This document shows positions 57,640-64,000 of a DNA stretch of 64,000 bases, in pieces. Position numbers and translations under genes: made by a program. The notes beneath the pieces were generated by a model. It was given only the letters and a program-made list of their open reading frames with translations. It searched no databases and had not been told where the DNA came from. Position 1 is the stretch's first letter. Each line of letters opens with the position of its first letter. Source of the DNA: Diplonema papillatum (lineage: Eukaryota; Euglenozoa; Diplonemea; Diplonemida; Diplonemidae); contig JAPJBO010000505.1 of NCBI GenBank assembly GCA_030068145.1, positions 1 to 64,000 of the forward strand, in the 5' to 3' direction.

Positions 57640-58010
57640 AAGCGGAGTATAGCCCAAATTGTGAGCATCCTTACGTCACTGCTGATGGCCCCGCCGGCTG
57701 CCCGTGGTGGCCACGCGCTGATCTAAACTGCAGCCTCGTTTGGCTAAGGCTCTCTGCTCCATGTCCCATGGAACTTTTGACCAAGGTTAGTTACATGTTT
57801 CCATCACCGTACTTGTTCGCTATCGGCCTCCGGGATACTTAGCATCAGCAGAGGGATACCTGCCGGAAAGCTCAGCTTCCCAAACTGAGCGACTCGTGCT
57901 AGCAAGGAGTTAATCAACTTGGCTCGCCGAGGATATTCGCTCTGTGGACACCCCATGGCCACAGGAGACAATTGTGTACCAAGCTAGGTTGGTGTGCACA
58001 GGAAACAGCC
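57640..58010 (-). rRNA. Fragment of large-subunit rRNA, 5' region (diverged)
   Basis: On the minus strand GGCCGATAGCGAACAAGTAC is followed by GGTGATGGAAACATG, an almost invariant part of eukaryotic LSU rRNA. Upstream GAGTCGCTCAGTTTGGGAAG and GCTAAGTAT, and downstream GTGACGTAAGGATGCT, match the order in yeast 25S (about positions 260-650). The variable part between is short. It is far from a whole LSU and strongly diverged; it may be a pseudogene or a piece of a fragmented rRNA. Confidence 0.7.
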
Positions 58011-58474
58011 GCGACGGATCCCAACCACTCCCCGCCAGCCTTTTCTCTCTCTCACACACCTTTTGGCGGCTTTTCTACACACTCTGCAAACTTGAGAGAA
58101 TGAGACAGACACAGGTCAGCAGGACCGCACCTTGAGGATAGTCTAGAGGTGAAACGGAGGATGCGCCTGGGCTTGACACCGCAAGCCGAGCCCGGCTCAG
58201 ACAGACTGCGAAGCTGTTCCTTTCTTTTTCGTTCTTTCCTTTTCGCCAAGCACTAGTGTACCGGGGAGACCGCCTGCTACGCACGCGGCGTGTTCGGCGG
58301 CGCCCAGGGGGTCAGTTGGCTGCTACCAATTTCCCAAGCAAAAAATCATCGAGACGTCGCGCACCTTGGGGCTTGGCGCTTGCGCTGAACACAAGCCACG
58401 TAAAGACGGACACCCATCCAGGGCAGAGCGGACGGGGCGTTAGGGGCACCTCCGGGCTGGGAATGGATCGACTG

Positions 58475-58772
58475 GAAATACTCGACGTAGCTGCTTCGAC
58501 TCCGAATGGAAGGGGGGAAATATAGAGGTAAGGGGCAAATACAATACAAACACAATCTGATTTGTTCTTCGCTTACACCACCGTGTGTTGCTTTCTCACT
58601 CAGCACTTTGACCTGTTGTGTTTGTGTGATTTGTCGTGTAGGGGTAGACCCGCATGACCTCACGTCCGTTCAACACGTGGTTCGGTAGTTACAGCACTTG
58701 GGATCCCTTCTGTTCTTTGTCGGGCAGCATCGTCGAGCATTTCCTTTCAAGCTGGCGCTTATGTAAAAAAAA
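58475..58772 (+). repeat. SINE-like repeat, copy 2
   Basis: Nearly identical to 53453-53744 and ending in an A-run of eight. Confidence 0.85.
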
Positions 58773-59074
58773 CAGCAAAAATTTGTTCCCGAAAACCGAA
58801 GTAGCGAAGAACGCAAGAACTCCGCAAACCAAAAACGCGTGTAAATCCACACCCGAAAAGCGGGTGTGACGCGCGCTTTTTAACTCCAGTTTAACTCCAG
58901 CTTCTGAGGCTGGACTTCACCGTGCACAGCTCTGCCGTTGGCTACTAGGGTTGCCGCAGCAATGCGATGTGTGGTACTAATTTGCATGCAAATGACTCCC
59001 CACTAACGCAACAAGAAGACGATGTGTGGTGATATGTTGTGGAAGCACGGTCCTCGCCCCACGTCCCACGGTTC

Positions 59075-59404
59075 TTCATTGACACGTCTTGAAACACGGA
59101 CCAAGGAGTCTAACACGTGTGCGAGGCTTAGGGTGTCAAACCCACAAACCGCACTGAAAGGGAGATGCGTGCCAATCCTTGAGGACGCAGCACAGCGATC
59201 CTGATTTACTGGAAGGAATTTGAGGTTAAGTACACTTGTTGGGACCCGAAAGATGGTGAGCTATGCCTGGATAGGACGAAGCCGGGGGAAACCCTGGTAG
59301 AGGTCCGTTGCGGTGTTGACGTGCAAATTGCTCATCGAAGCTTGGTATAGGGGCGAAAGACCCATCGAACCATCTAGTAGCTGGTTCACTCTGAAGTTTC
59401 CCTC
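59075..59404 (+). rRNA. Fragment of large-subunit rRNA, following region
   Basis: CGTCTTGAAACACGGACCAA, GGAGTCTAACACGTG, GGGACCCGAAAGATGGTGAG, TATAGGGGCGAAAGACC and ATCGAACCATCTAGTAGCTG are universal LSU words in the correct order and spacing (yeast 25S about 670-980). Identity breaks off after GAAGTTTCCCTC at 59404. The fragment continues, in LSU terms, the piece at 57640-58010, but on the other strand. Confidence 0.85.
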
Positions 59405-60221
59405 CACAGGGGGGGGGGGCAGTTGTTCCAGTGGTCCATTCCCAGCCCCGGGCGGCCGGCCCCCACGGGACGGGGGTTGTGGCACGTTGCGTGCAGCAGT
59501 TGACGGCTGCGCTCTTGCGACCGGAGAAAAGCTTGCCGTGCTGTTCTTTTTTTTGTATAAGCACCCGCTTTGTAGGAAATGCTTGAGGAGACTGCCGGTT
59601 GCGATAGATCAAAGGAGGCAAATGTGCTGTAGCCCACACGAAACACAGGTAAATGGTGGGCGTAAGCGTTCAACAAAAAAGACCCACTTTGTAGTTGTAT
59701 TGTTTTCACCCCCCTCTAGCCTCCTTCGAAATGAGCACAAGGCAGTCCCTCGAGTATTTTCTGCTTCTTCCCTTGTGTACCGTAACGTGTGACCGGGTTT
59801 TCCCGGTGTCTGACGCCGGGACACCGGGGTTTTAAAGTCCCATGGAAAAAACACGCAGTCTTTTTTCGCTTGGTCTTATTCTCCCAACATATAGGTGAAC
59901 ACCCAAACACACACCTTCTCCCTTTCCGGTTTTTGGCGCCGCTGACCCGCAGGTCAGAAAAAAACTTCAAAGAAATATGTCCCCGAAGACGCAGGCGAGA
60001 AACGGGGATGTGGGAGGAAACGACAGAAGCTCACCGCCTCCGAAAGCGGCGATTCACTCGCGCCCTGGATTAAAAGCAACCAGGCGCCGTGCGCTCAACG
60101 AAAAAAGGCTGGTCTCTGTTCCCGTCATCGTCGTCGTTTTTAGACTGAAAGTTCGCTCACGGCGATCGGACATTCGGAATACACGCGGAGAGAGAGAAGG
60201 AGGAAGAGAGAGTGTGTGTCT
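59405..60221. other. Stretch without a recognised gene; contains an inverted-repeat copy
   Basis: 59540-59772 is the plus-strand copy of the inverted repeat at 56688-56905. The rest has no gene I can support. Confidence 0.45.
59540..59772 (+). repeat. Inverted repeat, right member
   Basis: Inverse of 56688-56905; the pair encloses both LSU rRNA fragments. Confidence 0.8.
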
Positions 60222-61049
60222 GGCGGACCCGTTATAACGCGGTGCCTCCCTTCACGGAGTACGACCACGAGGAAGAGAGAGTGCGTGTCTGGCGGACCCG
60301 TTATAACGCGGTGCCTCCCTTTACGGAGTACGACCACGAGGAAGAGAAAGTGTGTGTCTGGCGGACCCGTTATAACGCGGTGCCTCCCTTTACGGAGTAC
60401 GACCACGAGGAAGAGAGAGTGCGTGTCTGGCGGACCCGTTATAACGCGGTGCCTCTCTTCACGGAGTACGACCACGAGGAAGAGAGAGTGCGTGTCTGGC
60501 GGACCCGTTATAACGCGGTGCCTGTCTTCACGGAGTACGACCACGAGGAAGAGAGAGTGCGTGTCTGGCGGACCCGTTATAACGCGGTGCCTCCCTTCAC
60601 GGAGTACGACCACGAGGAAGAGAGAGTGCGTGTCTGGCGGACCCGTTATAACGCGGTGCCTCCCTTCACGGAGTACGACCACGAGGAAGAGAGAGTGCGT
60701 GTCTGGCGGACCCGTTATAACGCGGTGCCTCCCTTTACGGAGTACGACCACGAGGAAGAGAGAGTGTGTGTCTGGCGGACCCGTTATAACGCGGTGCCTC
60801 CCTTTACGGAGTACGACCACGAGGAAGAGAGAGTGCGTGTCTGGCGGACCCGTTATAACGCGGTGCCTCTCTTCACGGAGTACGACCACGAGGAAGAGAG
60901 AGTGCGTGTCTGGCGGACCCGTTATAACGCGGTGCCTCTCTTCACGGAGTACGACCACGAGGAAGAGAGAGTGTGTGTCTGGCGGACCCGTTATAACGCG
61001 GTGCCTCCCTTCACGGAGTACGACCACGAGGAAGAGAGAGTGTGTGTGT
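60222..61049 (+). repeat. Twelve tandem copies of a 69-bp unit
   Basis: GGCGGACCCGTTATAACGCG starts every 69 bp from 60222 to 60981. Units differ only at a few positions (TTC/TTT, CTCCC/CTCTC/CTGTC, GCGTG/GTGTG). 69 is a multiple of three and the unit is free of stops in at least three frames, so long frames are open on both strands; one would repeat the 23 residues VWRTRYNAVPPFTEYDHEEE plus RVR. Each unit contains the perfect palindrome CGTTATAACG. Whether it is translated cannot be told. Confidence 0.95.
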
Positions 61050-62640
61050 GCGTGAGTGTGTGTCGGCAAGTTCGGTTTCGGCCAACATTCTCCACGGGCA
61101 TTTTTAAAGAGTGTAAGTCCACTTAAAGATCCGGGATCTCTCCGGGTGACCATTGTCGTAAAGGTTCCTTTGAGGTATCGTATACCAGTGTGCGTGTCGT
61201 CTCTGCGGTGGCAGGACGTGTGCTTGTGCGGCCTTTTTTCGGCAAAACAGGGGTCTTTCAGGGTCCTTTTAGGGTCATTTTTAAGGTCCCGGCGGTTTGG
61301 CGAGCGCTTTATCAACCCACACCGGTGTGGATCAAACATTCCTGGGGTTTCCGAATGTTTTTGGGTTCCTGTGTGGTTGTTTCCCAGTCGGGCTGTTTTT
61401 TGTGGCTTGTGTCTTTGTTGCCTGTTGCCCTTTATAGGGAAAGACCGCACGAACGCGAGAACACGACACTCCGGGCGGGGATGGAACCCACGAGGGGGCC
61501 CATCGAAAGCAGGTACATTCTGTGCTAGCGCGCCTCGCGTCTCCAGGCCAGAAAAGGCAAAGCTTTCACGGGATAAAGAGAGGACTAATGACGGGGAGTC
61601 CGGGTGTGTTCCGGGGCCTTACTTGTACTCACGCACCACATCCACGGTTGGCGAGTGACGAGCTCTTCGGTTTCTTTCGCGGAGGACCCTGGCTGCACAC
61701 ACACGAGAGCGTAAGAACGGCCAGCATCTCGCCTTCTTGCGATGGGCCTGACACTTCCGATTACCCTCTTTTTGTGGTCGCGTTCGGCCTCCACCCCCTG
61801 CGGCGGTCCTTTTAAATGGCCGGCGCGAAAGGAAAAAAAAAAAGAAAAAAGAAAACGGATGCTTCACGATTCCATTTCTGATTTGTTGGTTGCAACAGCG
61901 TACCTGGGTGGAGGAGACGGGAAGGGCAAGAACGTGCTGTGATTGGTGTCTGCCTAACACCAGTGTTTCCTTTGAGCCACGGACACGTCGGGCGGAACAT
62001 CGGCATGCGCAGAACCTGCGCGACCTTGTTTTGCCAGGCGGCTGTTCGTAGCTCGCCATAGTTGAGGCCCACCCGTGCTACGAGAGACAAGCAAATACGT
62101 CTCGAGGGACTGCAGCGAAAGGCTTGAGCAACTTGCGCAAGGCAAGCACCAGGCAACAATTTGAACAAAGGCATAAAAAAGCCAGACACAGACATCCTCC
62201 TTCTGGTCTCCGTAGTTCCCCCACGTCTACCCCGTCCCACCCCCCCGTACCATTTCCGGTGCTGCTATTCTCGTTCTTCGCGTGTACATTGGAGAAACCT
62301 TTCTGGAGAGAAAAACTTTGTAAGGGTTGGGGGGTGGTTCCTGTATCAGCACGGTTGCGTTGGCTTCGTTTAACGTAAAATGTGTCCCGGATGAGTTGCC
62401 TTCAGTGCAACTGTTGTAGCTGAAAAAGCTTGAACTTGTTATGCATCAACAATCTGTGACGATCGCCTGCACAAGTCGGTACCGACATGCGATGTGTCAT
62501 GCTTCGATTGCTTCGTGCTCCGCGCCCCGTTTTTCTCCGATGCGCGTTTCACGTCCGCTGCCGGTGACGATCCCGAGTTTTTAGTTGTTTAACTTCTGCG
62601 AGAAGAAGGGTTCCTCCATTCATGCTTGTGTTTGTCGCGC
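61050..62640. other. Stretch without a recognised gene
   Basis: Several 60-145-codon frames are open on both strands but none has a recognisable domain or clear coding character. An A-rich run lies at about 61832-61855. Confidence 0.4.
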
Positions 62641-62850
62641 TTTGTTCTTCGCTTACACCACCGTGTGTTGTTTTCTCACTCAGGACTTTGACCTGTTGTG
62701 TTTGTGTGTTTTGTCGTGTAGGGGTAGACCCGCATGACCTCACGTCCGTTCAACACGTGGTTCGGTAGTTACAGCACTTGGGAATCCCTTCGGTTCTTTG
62801 TCTAGCAGCTTTTGTCGAGCATTTCCTTCCAAGCTGGCGTTTATGTAAAA
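62641..62850 (+). repeat. SINE-like repeat, copy 3 (5'-truncated)
   Basis: It starts at TTTGTTCTTCGCTTACACC, inside the other copies, and ends with TTATGTAAAA. The variable 5' end and constant 3' end point to retrotransposition. Confidence 0.8.
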
Positions 62851-63389
62851 GAAAAGGGGTGTACCCCCTTGCCCTGCGGTGAAATACTGCAGGGCAGGGT
62901 GCATGACCCGCTTGGTATGAAAACAACGAGTGACTGTGTTGCTAACGTGGCATAACGTGTGATCGCATGCTTTGTTCCTTGTACTGATATGGCATCATCT
63001 GCCGTGCCGCAGGTCATAGAGCACGTGAAACCATAACAAGTGGGTCGTGAAGGCTGGTGGAGGGGAAAGAAACGTTATCGGCCGACTGGCCCCCCCGCTA
63101 TCGATCTTCTTGGAGAAACAACAGTCGCGGGGGGGGCGGCCAGCATTCGTTGGATGGTTGCGTCTTTTCTCGTGTTTTACCCCCCGGCGGCCGGCATATC
63201 TTTTGTTTGCGCGCGTGTGTATGATAGGCAGCTCCTCACGAGGTGAGCCGGCGGGCACATTGGGAGATTTGTATGCGCTCGTGTGTAGTCCCTTAATGTT
63301 TACACCACGATACGCTATCAACCGTCACTTCTTGATAACAATGGCACACGCGTTTGTTACTATACAAAAACATGCACCGGCCAACACTG
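62851..63389. other. Stretch without a recognised gene
   Basis: A 108-codon minus frame (62995-63321) and a 115-codon plus frame overlap; neither has a recognisable domain. Confidence 0.4.
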
Positions 63390-64000
63390 GTTGATGTGGT
63401 GATCACAACTCGGTCCCTTGCGCAGCCGGGCGACTGTGCTTTCGATACACTGCCAATCGTCTCTTTCTAACAATGACTACACGCGCGCTTGCCACCATAC
63501 AAGAAGATGCACCGGCCAATTGACGTCCACCACAAGGAACGCCAGGCGTTACCTCGCAGGGGACTTGGCCCGTGGTTGATGTGGTGATCACAACTTGGTC
63601 CATTTGCGCAGCCGGCGGGCGACTGTGCTTGCGATACACTGCCAATCGTCTCTTTCTAACAATGACTACACGCGCGCTTGCCACCATACAAGAAGATGCA
63701 CCGGCCGATTGACGTCCACCACAAGGAACGCCAGGCGTTACCTCGCAGGGGACTTGGCCCGTGGTTGATGTGGTGATCACAACTTGGTCCATTTGCGCAG
63801 CCGGCGGGCGACTGTGCTTTCGATACACTGCCAATCGTCTCTTTCTAACAATGACTACACGCGCGCTTGCCACCATACAAGAAGATGCACCGGCCAATTG
63901 ACGTCCACCACAAGGAACGCCAGGCGTTACCTCGCAGGGGACTTGGCCCGTGGTTGATGTGGTGATCACAACTTGGTCCATTTGCGCAGCCGGCGGGCGA
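63390..64000. repeat. 189-bp satellite, running off the window
   Basis: GTTGATGTGGTGATCACAAC starts at about 63390, 63575, 63764 and 63953. The second to fourth units are nearly identical with a period of 189 bp; the first is shorter and diverged. 189 is 63 codons, and a minus-strand frame is open through the array, probably without meaning. Confidence 0.95.

Noticed and set aside
60140..61450. 436-codon minus frame and 304- and 279-codon plus frames over the 69-bp array
   Set aside because: Open because of the stop-free 69-bp unit; frames on both strands cannot all be real. I keep the array as a repeat and mention possible coding only as a hypothesis.

Overview
The window is nuclear DNA from a eukaryote, very probably a diplonemid (Euglenozoa). 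Three things point there. (1) A 31-nt stretch at 35526-35556 (minus strand) matches, from memory, the 3' part of the published Diplonema spliced-leader (SL) exon. (2) Most retroelements are ingi/I-like LINEs with endonuclease, reverse transcriptase, RNase H and a C-terminal zinc motif, the type common in Euglenozoa. (3) There is an eukaryotic-type tRNA-Sec and strongly diverged large-subunit rRNA pieces. The species name is inference; the eukaryotic and retroelement-rich nature is read directly.

Layout. 1-23.0 kb: three LINEs head to tail on the plus strand. Only the C-terminal part of ORF2 is in the window for LINE A; LINE B (4.0-13 kb) and LINE C (13.6-23.0 kb) have long intact ORFs. ORF1 of B carries a signal peptide and a complete-looking astacin metallopeptidase domain, then a ubiquitin-like domain ending in Gly-Gly, a Gly/Arg-rich stretch and a conserved core; ORF1 of C keeps the same plan but has lost the astacin catalytic core. 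ORF2 has no AUG: in B it follows ORF1 in the same frame after one UGA, in C it overlaps ORF1 in another frame. 23.2-23.8 kb: tRNA-Ile(AAT) and tRNA-Sec(TCA). 23.9-29.6 kb: 13-bp minisatellites and a 5.05-kb element with inverted ends and a 7-bp target duplication. 30.4-35.6 kb (minus): LINE D, a different LINE carrying SL sequence at its 5' end. 36.1-38.7 kb (minus): a frameshifted hAT transposase next to AT-rich inverted ends. 40.3-42.5 kb: a second, truncated copy of the inverted-end element. 43.6-48.6 kb (minus): LINE E, 5'-truncated with two frameshifts, but with the same ORF1-UGA-ORF2 arrangement as LINE B. 48.65-49.5 kb: a plus-strand Cys/His-rich gene.

51.3-53.3 kb is a foldback-like element with minisatellite arms. 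53.8-57.5 kb holds the probable host genes, all on the minus strand: a 763-residue-class unknown protein, an orphan N-terminal exon of NAR1/NARFL (cytosolic Fe-S assembly), and a second unknown gene. 57.6-59.4 kb contains two LSU rRNA pieces that are neighbours in a normal LSU but lie here in opposite orientation. The last 4 kb is tandem repeats: twelve 69-bp units and a 189-bp satellite running off the end. Three copies of a short SINE-like repeat are scattered over 53-63 kb.

Limits: no database search was possible. Splice sites, the SL match and the family names below rest on recognition by eye. Many long ORFs in this GC-rich sequence are shadows and were left out.
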